The translations under genes were made by a program, and so were the position numbers. The notes beneath the pieces were generated by a model, which worked only from the letters and a program-made list of their open reading frames with translations, had not been told where the DNA came from and made no database searches. From Propionispora sp. 2/2-37 (GTDB taxonomy: Bacteria > Bacillota > Negativicutes > Propionisporales > Propionisporaceae), in the NCBI RefSeq assembly GCF_001298735.1, contig NZ_CYSP01000001.1, forward strand, positions 285,648 through 349,647: 64,000 nucleotides of DNA. Reading direction: 5' to 3'. Position 1 is the stretch's first letter, and every line of letters begins with the position of its first letter. Of this stretch, positions 7,710 to 18,477 are shown piece by piece.

Positions 7710-7743
7710 AAAGCCGGCAGTTTATAGAATTGCCGGCTTTTGC
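7710..7743 (+). terminator. Terminator after the 3D-domain gene
   Basis: AAAGCCGGCA / TGCCGGCTTT, 10-bp perfect stem, 11-base loop, followed by TGCTT. Confidence 0.8.
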
Positions 7744-9485
<1,742 letters not shown>

Positions 9486-9500
9486 TAATTGTAATATTTT

Positions 9501-9532
9501 AACACCGCCAATACCTATTGGCGGTGTTTTTC
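9501..9532 (+). terminator. Terminator after guaB
   Basis: AACACCGCCAA / TTGGCGGTGTT, 11-bp perfect stem with an 8-base loop, followed by TTTTTC. Confidence 0.92.
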
Positions 9533-9594
9533 GCAGTGCGTGAACGCGTAAATCTTGAGAATTTTTGCCATACTACAGACAAGGGAGGTGCAAA

Positions 9595-11586
9595 ATGAAA
9601 AAACATCCAAATCTTACCTGCATATGCGTTTTACTTTTATTTCTTATGCTCTGTTTAAATGGTTGTTCATTTTTTCGTTTACCGCAAACAGATAATTTGG
9701 AAAACTTACAGTTGATTGAGGCAACGCAAGTTTTTGATGAAAACGGACAGCTTATTGCTAAATTATTCGAAGAAAATCGGGTTGTTGTTCCGTTAAATAG
9801 TATGTCGGTATATGTTCAGCAGGCTATTATTGCCAATGAAGATATTCGTTTTTATAGTCATTTCGGTATCGACCCTATCGGTATTTTGCGTGCTGCTTGG
9901 GCTAATATACGCGCAGGCGGCTTAGTAGAAGGAGGCAGCACGCTTACTCAACAATTGGCTAAAAATATGTATTTGACACAAGAGAGAACTTTCACGCGCA
10001 AACTAAATGAACTTTTTTTAGCTATCACGTTGGAACGGAAGTTTACTAAACAGGAAATATTACAAGCTTATCTCAATCAGGTCTATTTTGGTGAAGGTGC
10101 TTATGGAGTTGAAGCTGCCGCCCAGGTCTATTTTGGTAAGCACGCCAGTGAACTAAGTTTAGCAGAAAGTGCGTTATTAGCAGGTCTGCCTCGTGGACCA
10201 AACATCTACTCTCCTTATGTGGATCCCAATGCCGCTGCTGAACGGCGCAGCATCGTTCTTGATGGTATGGTTAATGCCGGTTATATTACACCAGAAGCTG
10301 CGGCAACTGCACGGCAGGAAAAGATTGTTCTTGCCGGTAAAAAAAAGCGTTCCATACAGGCGTCGTATTTTATTGATTACATTGCTAACCAGCTAGTCGA
10401 ACGTTACGGTGCCAACCGGGTATACCGAGGTGGTTTGAAAATATACACGACATTGGACAGTAAGGTACAGCAGCTTGCAGAAGCGGCTTTGGGAAACTAT
10501 CAGGGGGCTGTTGTTGCACTTGACCCCAGAACCGGATACATCAAGGCTATGGTGGGTGGAAAAAATTATGAAGAGAGTCAACTCAACAGGGTTGTTGCAG
10601 AAATCCGGCAGCCAGGTTCGGCTTTTAAGCCTTTTGTGTATACAACAGCGCTTAATCAGGGTCTGAGTGTAAATTCGCTCCTTGTTGATGAGCCTTTAAA
10701 TATTAACGGTTATAAACCCAAAAACTATGATAAAAAGTATAACGGGGCAATGACTTTGAAAAAAGCACTGAGTTTATCGGTAAATACAGCAGCAGTTAAG
10801 CTCGGACAGCAAGTGGGAATGAGTGAAGTACTTACCCTGGCAAAAAATCTGGGGTTGAGTACAATTGTTCCAGAAGACGATAATCTCGCTGCAGCCCTGG
10901 GGGGATTGACCCAAGGGGTGAGCTTGCTGGAATTAAGCACTGCCTATACTCCTTTTGCTAATAATGGAATCCTGTCTAAGCCGGTTAGCATTATTAAAGT
11001 TTTAGATGAAAACAATCAAGTTTTAGAGGAGAATCATTTAGTCCAACAGGCGGTTTTACGCCCGGAAATCGCCTATCTAGCTACCGATATGATGAAAGCG
11101 GTTATTACCAGGGGTACCGGGACAGCGGCAAATATTGGACGGGAATCGGCAGGGAAAACCGGAACTACGGATAATTATGAAACAGCCTGGTTTATCGGCT
11201 TTACTCCTGAAATTCTTGTGGGAATACTTGTTGGCAATGACGACCGGAAGCCGGTTGACATTTCCGGCAGCCAGGTTGCACAGCTTTGGGGGACAATGGT
11301 ATCTCAAATTCCCGTTGTTTCCCAAGGGAATTTTGTGATTCCTCCCAATATGGTTACCGGTGTACCGGTATGCAGCACTTCGGGAAAACTAGCAACCCCC
11401 GACTGTCCGGAAATAGAATATGATGCATTTATCAAAGGAACGGAACCTACAGAGTTCGATTTTCATCATAGAACAGGTAATAAAAATCCCCAAGCTAGCC
11501 AAAAAGAATCTGACAAAAAAGATGCAGCAAAGGAAGAAAAGAAAAAACCACGCTGGCGATTACCATTTAAATTGCCCAAATTTTAA
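9595..11586 (+). CDS. Class A penicillin-binding protein (PBP1A family)
   Basis: About 663 residues; a bifunctional peptidoglycan glycosyltransferase and transpeptidase at the outer face of the membrane. The GT51 domain shows ANEDIRFYSHFGIDP, EGGSTLTQQLAKN and LNQVYFGEGAYGVEAAA. The transpeptidase domain has SxxK (PGSAFKPF), SxN (SVNTAAVK) and KTG (GKTGTTDNYETAWF). The C-terminal tail is charged (KKDAAKEEKKKPRW). ATG 9595 is chosen because AAGGGAGGTG precedes it. The N-terminal hydrophobic segment ends in LNGCSFF, which resembles a lipobox but has Asn at -2, so it may be an anchor helix or a lipoprotein signal. Confidence 0.94.
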   Translation: MKKHPNLTCICVLLLFLMLCLNGCSFFRLPQTDNLENLQLIEATQVFDENGQLIAKLFEENRVVVPLNSMSVYVQQAIIANEDIRFYSHFGIDPIGILRAAWANIRAGGLVEGGSTLTQQLAKNMYLTQERTFTRKLNELFLAITLERKFTKQEILQAYLNQVYFGEGAYGVEAAAQVYFGKHASELSLAESALLAGLPRGPNIYSPYVDPNAAAERRSIVLDGMVNAGYITPEAAATARQEKIVLAGKKKRSIQASYFIDYIANQLVERYGANRVYRGGLKIYTTLDSKVQQLAEAALGNYQGAVVALDPRTGYIKAMVGGKNYEESQLNRVVAEIRQPGSAFKPFVYTTALNQGLSVNSLLVDEPLNINGYKPKNYDKKYNGAMTLKKALSLSVNTAAVKLGQQVGMSEVLTLAKNLGLSTIVPEDDNLAAALGGLTQGVSLLELSTAYTPFANNGILSKPVSIIKVLDENNQVLEENHLVQQAVLRPEIAYLATDMMKAVITRGTGTAANIGRESAGKTGTTDNYETAWFIGFTPEILVGILVGNDDRKPVDISGSQVAQLWGTMVSQIPVVSQGNFVIPPNMVTGVPVCSTSGKLATPDCPEIEYDAFIKGTEPTEFDFHHRTGNKNPQASQKESDKKDAAKEEKKKPRWRLPFKLPKF

Positions 11587-11663
11587 TAATATGATAGAAT
11601 ATTTTTTAGCCAAATTCTTGATTTTATGGCACAATAAAAGATAAAAGGGGATTCTGCGGCGCA

Positions 11664-12392
11664 GTGCGTACAAAAATACCTGTTTTAGATATTATGATTG
11701 ACAGCGTGACTATGCAAGAGGCATTAGATGCAATTGAGACCTTTCTTACAGAGGATAGACCCCATTTGGTGGCTACCGCCAATGCTGAGATGGTTATGAT
11801 GGCTAAGGAAGATCAGGAATTAGCATGTATTCTTAATAAAGCCGATCTGGTTGTTCCCGATGGGGCCGGTGTTGTATGGGCAGCACGTTATCTTGGCCAT
11901 AGCATGAGCGAACGGGTTGCAGGTTATGATTTAACACAAAGATTGTTGGCTCAGGCCGCTAGGAAAGGGTATCGGGTATTTCTTTTTGGTGGAGCCCCCG
12001 GGGTAGCGGAAAAAGCAAAGGAAACGGCAGAAAGATTGTATCCGGGTATCGTAATTGTTGGTACACGAAACGGTTATTTGGCAGATGGGGAGGAGCACCA
12101 GTTAGTTGATACTATCCGCAAAGAAAAACCTGCTATTTTACTGGTAGCGCTGGGCGTTCCCAAACAGGAAAAGTGGTTATATCGAAACTTAGATACTTTG
12201 CAGATACCCGTGTGCATTGGTGTGGGAGGAACTTTTGATGTAATGGCCGGTAATGTACGCCGAGCCCCCTTATGGATGCAACAAGCCAATTTGGAATGGC
12301 TGTTCCGTTTGTTATGCCAGCCATATCGTGCCATCCGTATGCTGGCGTTACCACGTTTTGTTTGTCAGGTCATAAGGTATAAAAAAGATTAG
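11664..12392 (+). CDS. tagA: WecG/TagA/CpsF family glycosyltransferase
   Basis: 242 residues. The GT26 family transfers N-acetylmannosaminyl or similar residues onto undecaprenyl-linked GlcNAc at the inner membrane face, for teichoic-acid-like or secondary wall polymers. Signatures are TANAEMVMMA, ADLVVPDGAGVVWAARYLG, LFGGAPGVAEKA, ALGVPKQEKW and GVGGTFDVMAG. The start is GTG at 11664, with AAAAGGGG about 13 bases upstream, a long spacing that leaves the start slightly uncertain. It follows the PBP gene and precedes lipid biosynthesis genes. The exact sugar is not deducible; the tagA symbol denotes the family. Confidence 0.88.
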   Translation: MRTKIPVLDIMIDSVTMQEALDAIETFLTEDRPHLVATANAEMVMMAKEDQELACILNKADLVVPDGAGVVWAARYLGHSMSERVAGYDLTQRLLAQAARKGYRVFLFGGAPGVAEKAKETAERLYPGIVIVGTRNGYLADGEEHQLVDTIRKEKPAILLVALGVPKQEKWLYRNLDTLQIPVCIGVGGTFDVMAGNVRRAPLWMQQANLEWLFRLLCQPYRAIRMLALPRFVCQVIRYKKD

Positions 12393-12429
12393 ACAAAGCA
12401 CTCTCATTATATTATAATAGTTTGAGAAT

Positions 12430-12465
12430 GCAGGAAGTTGTGACTTTCTTGCTTTTTGTTTTTAT
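12430..12465 (+). terminator. Terminator after the tagA-like gene
   Basis: Imperfect stem GCAGGAAGT / ACTTTCTTGC with a short loop, followed by TTTTTGTTTTT. Confidence 0.65.
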
Positions 12466-12498
12466 AAAACACCATAGAGGGACAAAGGGGGTGTGTAA

Positions 12499-13137
12499 AT
12501 GGTTAAAACGCCTATAGTCAAAGAAGGGTACCTTTACATTGCTATTCTCGCACTAATCACTGCCGTAGTCGCTTTGGCCGTTAGTCCATACTGGAGTATT
12601 GTCCCTGGAACTTTGCTAGCCTTTGTTACTTTTTTCTTTCGAAATCCCAACCGGAAAATACCTGATGACAATATGCTGGTTTTGTCACCGGCTGATGGAA
12701 AAGTCATGAGTGTATGTGAGGTTTACGATGACCAATTTCTAAACGAAGTTGGTAACAAGGTGACCATATTTCTATCGGTTTTTGATGTGCACGTAAATCG
12801 TAGTCCTATTTCCGGTGAAATTACTTTTCAACAGTATACTTGCGGACGTTTTCGTCCCGCTTATAAGGAATCTGTAGGATATGAAAATGAAAGGCATTCC
12901 ATTGGATTGGAAAATGAATCCATGCGCATTTTGGTCACACAAATTGCCGGATTAATAGCACGGAGGATCGTTTCGTGGGTAACATTGGGCAGTTCGATAG
13001 AGAAGGGCCAACGGTATGGTATGATAAAATTCGGTTCCTGTACAGAGGTAATTATGCCTAAATCAGTGGAAGTTCTCGTTAAAAAGGGAGATCGGGTTAA
13101 AGGCGGGGAAACCGTTATTGGGAGGTTATCAGAATGA
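12499..13137 (+). CDS. psd: Phosphatidylserine decarboxylase proenzyme
   Basis: 212-residue, short-type Psd that makes phosphatidylethanolamine from phosphatidylserine. Two hydrophobic segments are at the N-terminus (residues ~10-46). FFFRNPNRKIP, VLSPADGKV, SVFDVHVNRSPISG and the self-cleavage region MIKFGSCTEV are present. Cleavage before Ser180 would create the pyruvoyl group. The motif is FGSC where other short-type enzymes often have FGSR. The ATG follows AAAGGGGGTG. The gene overlaps pssA by ATGA, so the two consecutive steps of the pathway are translationally coupled, product gene first. Confidence 0.95.
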   Translation: MVKTPIVKEGYLYIAILALITAVVALAVSPYWSIVPGTLLAFVTFFFRNPNRKIPDDNMLVLSPADGKVMSVCEVYDDQFLNEVGNKVTIFLSVFDVHVNRSPISGEITFQQYTCGRFRPAYKESVGYENERHSIGLENESMRILVTQIAGLIARRIVSWVTLGSSIEKGQRYGMIKFGSCTEVIMPKSVEVLVKKGDRVKGGETVIGRLSE

Positions 13138-13814
13138 AGAGTATCATTCCCAATGCATTGACAGCACTTAATTTAGTTTTGGGTATGTTTGCTATTGTTT
13201 CTACTTTGCACGGACGCTTTTCAAACGCTGCTATTTTCATTGTTGCTGCTATGATTGCGGATGGATTTGACGGGCGGGTAGCTCGGCTCTTTAATGTCAG
13301 CAGTGATTTTGGTAGGGAATTGGATTCTCTATGTGATCTGGTTTCCTTTGGGGTGGCTCCGGCTGTCCTGGCCTATACTTTTTTGCTCCATGAAATGGGC
13401 TATGCAGGTTATTTTGTGGCGGCTCTTTTTGCTACCTGTGGAGCACTTCGTTTAGCCAGATTTAATATCAATACAGGTATAGTAAAGGGCTACTTTATGG
13501 GGCTGCCCATTCCAGCGGCCGGCTGTGTTGTTGCCACATTTGTGCTATTGGGTATTAAACCGGCAACATGGCTCTTTGCCGTTATGGTCATTTTATTTGC
13601 TTATCTTATGGTCAGTACGATTAAATATCCTGATTTTAAAGGGAAAGGTGAGAGAGTTCGTATACTTCCGGCTGCTATTACGGTAGCGTTTGCACTTTAT
13701 CTGATATTCCTTACACAAGGGGTTACTGCATTGCTTTTTATTCCCTTCTGTTCCTATGCTGTATTTGGAATACTGAATACATTATTTGGATTATTTGATT
13801 CGCGGACTATTTAA
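13134..13814 (+). CDS. pssA: CDP-diacylglycerol-serine O-phosphatidyltransferase
   Basis: 226-residue integral membrane enzyme that makes phosphatidylserine from CDP-diacylglycerol and serine. The CDP-alcohol phosphatidyltransferase signature is complete: DGFDGRVAR, then GRELDSLCDLVSFG (D-G-x2-A-R-x8-G-x3-D-x3-D). Several membrane helices follow. The start ATG overlaps the psd stop (ATGA). Together with psd it supplies phosphatidylethanolamine. Confidence 0.95.
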   Translation: MKSIIPNALTALNLVLGMFAIVSTLHGRFSNAAIFIVAAMIADGFDGRVARLFNVSSDFGRELDSLCDLVSFGVAPAVLAYTFLLHEMGYAGYFVAALFATCGALRLARFNINTGIVKGYFMGLPIPAAGCVVATFVLLGIKPATWLFAVMVILFAYLMVSTIKYPDFKGKGERVRILPAAITVAFALYLIFLTQGVTALLFIPFCSYAVFGILNTLFGLFDSRTI

Positions 13815-13815
13815 T

Positions 13816-13846
13816 GTATCCAATTGTTCGGATACTTGTTTTTTTG
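13816..13846 (+). terminator. Terminator after pssA
   Basis: GTATCC / GGATAC stem with an 8-base loop, followed by TTGTTTTTTT; it starts one base after the pssA stop codon. Confidence 0.75.
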
Positions 13847-13991
13847 TCGGGTTATATTATTCTTAATTCCATTTTACCCGGTTTTATCTTGACAATCCAT
13901 GTTTGAGGATTCTACAATGGTGTTTGTACGGTTGGAATTGATTCTTATAAAGTACCTTTTAAAACAGGTCTTTTAGAAGGAGTAACTTCGC

Positions 13992-15275
13992 ATGAACTAT
14001 ATTTTTGATTACATAATGATCCCGGTACAACTGATTATTGCTTTTTTTACGGTATATTATTTTGTTGTTGCATTTTTTGGCATGTGGCGAAAAAAGGAAG
14101 TCAAAATACTTACCCCGAAAAAAACGTTCGCGGTTGTCGTTGCCGCACATAATGAAGAACAGGTTATTGGTCAATTGGTAGAAAATCTGCATGTGTTAAA
14201 CTATCCTAATGAGTTATATGATATTTTTGTTATTGCAGATAACTGTAGTGACAAAACGGCACAAATTGCCAGACATGCTGGTGCCAATGTTTATGAGCGG
14301 GTTAATCTCGAAGAACGGGGCAAGGGTTTTGCCATGGAGTGGATGTTTGCCAAACTGTTTCGATTTGAACGCCGATATGATGCAGTGGTTATATTCGATG
14401 CGGATAATTTAGTGCATCCCAATTTCTTATTGGAGATGAATAACCGTCTTTGTAAGGGCGATAAGGTCATTCAAGGCTATCTTGATGCTAAAAATCCAAA
14501 TGATACCTGGATTGCAGGAACTTTTGCGATTTCCTTTTGGGTGGTGAATCATATTTGGCATTTAGCCAAATATAACATTGGCTTATCCAGTGTTCTGGGT
14601 GGAACAGGCATGTGCATTGCATCCGAAATACTGGAAGAACATGGATGGGGCGCCACTTGTCTGACTGAAGATATGGAATTTACTATGAAAGCTTTGGTCA
14701 AAGGAATTCCCACGACTTGGGCGCATGACGCCATTGTTTATGATGAAAAGCCGTTGACTTTTAAGCAGTCATGGAATCAACGTAAACGCTGGGCACAAGG
14801 TCATTTTGATGTTGCTGGCAGATATATTCCCCGCCTTCTCGTGGAGGGAATAAAGCAACGAGATATCCGTTTGCTGGATGGGATTATTCACTTAATCCAG
14901 CCGTACTTCTTAATACTTTCTACATTTTTCATTTTAGCAAGCTATGTGTACCAATTTATACCTTTTTATACTAACATTTTGTATACGGTGTTACCTGTAG
15001 AAGTATGGACGGCCATTGCTATTGGTCAGTATATTTTTCCTGTCATCGTATTAGCCAAAATCCGTGCTAGTTGGAAATGCTGGTTATACCTGGTTATGTA
15101 CCCGCTGTTTATTTACAGTTGGATTCCGATTACCTTTCTTGGATTTATTCATCGGAATGAAAGGGTTTGGAGCCATACCCAGCATACAAGGAGTATGAGT
15201 TATAAGGAGATATTATTGACAACCTCAGAAGAATTCCCCAAAGAACAGTTATTAGGCAAACAAGCTGCTAAATAA
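13992..15275 (+). CDS. Membrane glycosyltransferase, family 2
   Basis: 427 residues. The processive-type GT2 arrangement has an N-terminal membrane helix (residues ~8-30) and a catalytic domain with VVAAHNEEQVIG, DIFVIADNCSD, the DAD motif (VVIFDADNLVHP), TEDMEF and QRKRWAQGH (QxxRW). C-terminal membrane helices span ~300-400. This matches the cellulose/hyaluronan/poly-GlcNAc synthase superfamily, so it probably polymerises or attaches a sugar and moves it across the membrane. AGAAGGAG lies ahead of the ATG. No neighbouring polysaccharide genes reveal the substrate. Confidence 0.85.
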   Translation: MNYIFDYIMIPVQLIIAFFTVYYFVVAFFGMWRKKEVKILTPKKTFAVVVAAHNEEQVIGQLVENLHVLNYPNELYDIFVIADNCSDKTAQIARHAGANVYERVNLEERGKGFAMEWMFAKLFRFERRYDAVVIFDADNLVHPNFLLEMNNRLCKGDKVIQGYLDAKNPNDTWIAGTFAISFWVVNHIWHLAKYNIGLSSVLGGTGMCIASEILEEHGWGATCLTEDMEFTMKALVKGIPTTWAHDAIVYDEKPLTFKQSWNQRKRWAQGHFDVAGRYIPRLLVEGIKQRDIRLLDGIIHLIQPYFLILSTFFILASYVYQFIPFYTNILYTVLPVEVWTAIAIGQYIFPVIVLAKIRASWKCWLYLVMYPLFIYSWIPITFLGFIHRNERVWSHTQHTRSMSYKEILLTTSEEFPKEQLLGKQAAK

Positions 15276-15287
15276 ATAATAGCTGGT

Positions 15288-15320
15288 AAAAAAGGTGAGT
15301 ATTATACTCATCTTTTTTCA
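15288..15320 (+). terminator. Terminator after the GT2 gene
   Basis: AAAAAAGGTGAGT / ACTCATCTTTTTT stem with a 5-base loop and one wobble pair, ending in a T-run. Confidence 0.85.
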
Positions 15321-15376
15321 ATAGGGAATGACGCTGTATTTGTGAATCAGGTGAAAATCTGAAGGAGGGAATTATA

Positions 15377-16132
15377 TTGCGCATTTTATTAACTAATGAT
15401 GATGGAATTCACGCGGCAGGCATTCAAGCCCTTGTCAAAGAATTTATGCATAATGCCGATATCGCAGTTGTGGCTCCTGATGAGGAACGCAGTGCAACTA
15501 GTCAGGCGATAACCGTTCGCCACCCAATTTATGTTGATGAGTATAGTTTTCCCGGAACTTCCGTTCAAGGCTGGAAAGTGGGCGGAACTCCTACCGATTG
15601 CGTAAAAATTGCGCTGGAGACGGATAGAATAACAAAACCGGATATCATTGTATCGGGGATAAATCATGGTCCCAATATGGGAACCGATGTACTCTATTCT
15701 GGAACGGTCAGTGCTGCTATCGAAGGTGCGCTTCATGGCATCCCGGCCATAGCGGTTTCGCTTGACGGCCGTAATGATTTTGATTTTGCTGCCGCAGCTA
15801 AGTTTGCTGTTACATTAGCGCAAACGCTTTATACAAATCCCTTACCGCCGCGAACACTGTTAAACGTTAATGTGCCGGCTTTGCCGGAAAGTGAAATTAT
15901 GGGAGTTGCAGTTACCAAACTGGGTCGGCGCGAATATGAAAATACTTTTCAGCCACGTAAGGATCCACGAGGGAGAACGTATTACTGGATGGGTGGCAAT
16001 ATCCTGGAGTGCGAAAATGATCCGGATAGCGATATTATTACAGTAGCGGCAGGAAAAATTTCAGTTACGCCTATCCATTTTGATCTGACAAATTATACTA
16101 TTATGGATACTGTAAAGCAATGGAACTTATAA
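15377..16132 (+). CDS. surE: 5'/3'-nucleotidase SurE
   Basis: 251 residues, normal length. A metal-dependent phosphatase of nucleoside 5'- and 3'-monophosphates, linked to stationary-phase survival. The N-terminus MRILLTNDDGIHAAGIQAL carries the metal-binding DD pair. VAPDEERSATSQAIT, GTPTDCVKIAL and SGINHGPNMGTDVLYSGTVS follow, completing the active site. The start is TTG with AAGGAGGGA 8 bases upstream. Monocistronic, between two terminators. Confidence 0.96.
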   Translation: MRILLTNDDGIHAAGIQALVKEFMHNADIAVVAPDEERSATSQAITVRHPIYVDEYSFPGTSVQGWKVGGTPTDCVKIALETDRITKPDIIVSGINHGPNMGTDVLYSGTVSAAIEGALHGIPAIAVSLDGRNDFDFAAAAKFAVTLAQTLYTNPLPPRTLLNVNVPALPESEIMGVAVTKLGRREYENTFQPRKDPRGRTYYWMGGNILECENDPDSDIITVAAGKISVTPIHFDLTNYTIMDTVKQWNL

Positions 16133-16178
16133 AAAGCTGACAATTAGTTTTCTTAAAACTAAGTTGTCAGCTTTTTTT
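16131..16178 (+). terminator. Terminator abutting the surE stop codon
   Basis: AAAAAGCTGACAA pairs with TTGTCAGCTTTTT, with further inner pairing (AGTTTT / AAAACT), followed by TTTTC. The left arm begins within the surE stop codon. Confidence 0.9.
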
Positions 16179-16258
16179 CTGTATGGGGGCATAATTAATT
16201 TATAACGGCATAAATTTACATTAAATAATTTATCTTCCAAAATAAAGGGGGATTGACT

Positions 16259-16675
16259 GTGTTAAGAAAAGGCTATACACGTTGGAATAATGCTCCTCCC
16301 CAAAAAGTTCCCGGACTTATATCACTTATTATAAGGGGAATTTTGGTTAGTTTTGCTTTTTCGCTAGTTTGTGCTCTACTTTTGTCCGTTTTTAGTTTGA
16401 TTTCCGAAAATGAATTTATTGATCAACATCTACAATATATAATGGTCGGTATCAGTATAATAAGTATATTTTGCGGTAGTGTTTTTGCAACACAAAAAGC
16501 CGAATCAAAGGGGCTTTTCATTGGTATGGCTGTTGGTATCGCCTATGTGTGCATTTCTGTTTTGATCGGTAAAGGATTGCAGGATGAGTCGCTTAGCTTA
16601 TTGGTTTTTATTAATAAATTGTTAGCCGGTATTGCAGCCGGCTCATTGGGCGGACTGGTCGGTGTAAATTTATAA
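16259..16675 (+). CDS. TIGR04086 family membrane protein
   Basis: About 138 residues with four predicted membrane helices (two before and two after residue ~65) and Gly-rich small-residue packing near the end (AGIAAGSLGGLVG). This matches the TIGR04086 (YrzE-like) membrane protein family of spore-forming Firmicutes; function unknown. GTG 16259 is preferred because AAAGGGGG lies 8 bases upstream; a TTG at 16253 would be too close. It precedes iorA by 23 bases. Confidence 0.7.
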   Translation: MLRKGYTRWNNAPPQKVPGLISLIIRGILVSFAFSLVCALLLSVFSLISENEFIDQHLQYIMVGISIISIFCGSVFATQKAESKGLFIGMAVGIAYVCISVLIGKGLQDESLSLLVFINKLLAGIAAGSLGGLVGVNL

Positions 16676-16698
16676 AATTACAAGGATTTTTACCTGCT

Positions 16699-18477
16699 AT
16701 GGCGAATGTTAATGTCAAGAAAAATATTGAGAAGGGAGGAGATATTATCGTTAAGTTGCTATCGGGAAATGAAGCCATAGCACGTGGTGCTTATGAAGCT
16801 GGTGTAAAAGTTGCCTGTGCTTATCCGGGAACCCCCAGCACGGAAATTTTGGAAAATATTGCTGTTTATGATGGAATAAACAGCGAATGGTCCCCAAATG
16901 AGAAAGTAGCGGTTGAGGTTGCGCAGGGAGCTTGTTTTGCAGGTGAACGCGCATTAGTCGCGATGAAACATGTTGGTGTCAATGTGGCAGCCGACCCGTT
17001 ATTCTCGTTAGCATATACGGGAGTTAACGGAGGGTTTCTTGTAGTGTCGGCAGATGACCCGGGGATGCATAGCTCACAAAATGAGCAGGACAACCGTTAT
17101 TACGCAAAATTTATGAAAATGCCCTTACTGGAACCGTCGGATAGTCAGGAAGCAAAGGATTTTGTTATCCTTGGTCTGGAACTTAGTGAACAATTTGATT
17201 TACCGGTTTTTTTGCGTATCACAACTCGGATAGCACATTCAAAAAGTCTGGTTGTTTTGCGGGAACCGCTCAATAGGGAAAAACGCATTTATGCGAAAAA
17301 CACGAAGAAATATGTTGTCATGCCGTCAAATGCCAGAAAGCTCCGGATCACTTTGGAAGAGCGCCTGCAAAAACTTAGGATATACCTGGATACCTTTCCC
17401 GGCAACCGAGCCGAAGGTAGCGGTGAGGACTTTGCCGTTATCACCAGTGGCATTGCTTATCAATATGCCCGCGAGGCATTGGGGGAGCGTGCAACTTATT
17501 TAAAACTTGGCTTTACCTATCCATTACCGGAAAAAGCAATTAGAGAATTTGCCGCGTTGCATGATACCTTGTATGTGATTGAAGAGGGTGAACCTTTTTT
17601 AGAAGAACAGATTAGGGCCATGGGCGTTAACGTCGTTGGTAAAGAATTTTTCCCTGCCATTGGAGAGTTGAATTCCCAGATGATTAAGGAAAAGCTCCTT
17701 GGCGAAAAAAGCTCCAGTATGATAACCAGTCATAATCTACCCGCCCGTCCGCCGGTTCTCTGCCCAGGATGTCCTCATCGTGGCATTTTTTATGTGCTTA
17801 ACAAAGTAGCTGATTATATTACTACTGACATTGGCTGCTATACCTTGGGCACGCTGCCCCCTCTGAATGCTGGTGAACTGTGCTTATGTATGGGTTCAAG
17901 CATTGGAAATGCTTTTGGTATGTCCAAGGTAATGCCGGATAGAAAGATCGTGGCGACTATTGGAGATTCTACTTTTTTGCATTCCGGAATTACTGCCCTT
18001 ATGGATGTAGTATATAATCGTGGAAAGATAATACTGGTTATTTTAGATAATTCAACGACCGGAATGACCGGACATCAACACAATCCCTCTACAGGGTTTA
18101 CAATAAAAAATGAACCGACAAAAAAAATAGATTTAGAAGCAATGGTTCGTGCCTGTGGGGTAGAACAGGTATGGCAGATTAGCGCTTACGATTTAAAGCA
18201 GGTTAACGAGACTCTTAGAGCTGCAATTGCCTGCGAAGAAACTGCTGTTGTTATCGCAAAACAGCCGTGCGTTTTAATTAATAAACGCATGGCCCGCAGC
18301 TATAGGATTATTCATGAAAACTGTAAATATTGCCGGTCCTGTCTAGACATAGGCTGTCCGGCGATTGGTAATAGAGACGGAGAAATTTTCATAAATGAAG
18401 TGTTATGCAATGGTTGTGCTGTCTGTACGCAATTATGCATGTTTTCAGCCATTGAAGAGGATAGGGGATATACATGA
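16699..18477 (+). CDS. iorA: Indolepyruvate:ferredoxin oxidoreductase, alpha subunit
   Basis: Thiamine-diphosphate and iron-sulfur subunit that oxidises arylpyruvates from aromatic amino acids to aryl-acetyl-CoA, reducing ferredoxin. The pyrimidine domain begins LLSGNEAIARGAYEAGVKVACAYPG, written here as a family match. The TPP-binding region is IGDSTFLHSGI to LDNSTTGMTGHQ, and CPGCPHRG is typical. The C-terminus has ferredoxin cysteines, CKYCRSCLDIGCP and CNGCAVCTQLC. Start is unclear: the good GAAGGGAGGAG at 16731-16741 precedes only ATT 16744 or ATC 16747 in frame, while ATG 16699 has a weak site and adds 15-16 unusual residues. It overlaps iorB (ATGA). Confidence 0.93.
   Translation: MANVNVKKNIEKGGDIIVKLLSGNEAIARGAYEAGVKVACAYPGTPSTEILENIAVYDGINSEWSPNEKVAVEVAQGACFAGERALVAMKHVGVNVAADPLFSLAYTGVNGGFLVVSADDPGMHSSQNEQDNRYYAKFMKMPLLEPSDSQEAKDFVILGLELSEQFDLPVFLRITTRIAHSKSLVVLREPLNREKRIYAKNTKKYVVMPSNARKLRITLEERLQKLRIYLDTFPGNRAEGSGEDFAVITSGIAYQYAREALGERATYLKLGFTYPLPEKAIREFAALHDTLYVIEEGEPFLEEQIRAMGVNVVGKEFFPAIGELNSQMIKEKLLGEKSSSMITSHNLPARPPVLCPGCPHRGIFYVLNKVADYITTDIGCYTLGTLPPLNAGELCLCMGSSIGNAFGMSKVMPDRKIVATIGDSTFLHSGITALMDVVYNRGKIILVILDNSTTGMTGHQHNPSTGFTIKNEPTKKIDLEAMVRACGVEQVWQISAYDLKQVNETLRAAIACEETAVVIAKQPCVLINKRMARSYRIIHENCKYCRSCLDIGCPAIGNRDGEIFINEVLCNGCAVCTQLCMFSAIEEDRGYT

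Noticed and set aside
11420..11644. Small open frame overlapping the end of the class A PBP
   Set aside because: Out of frame with the PBP tail, biased Lys-rich translation of an A-rich stretch, and no ribosome site.
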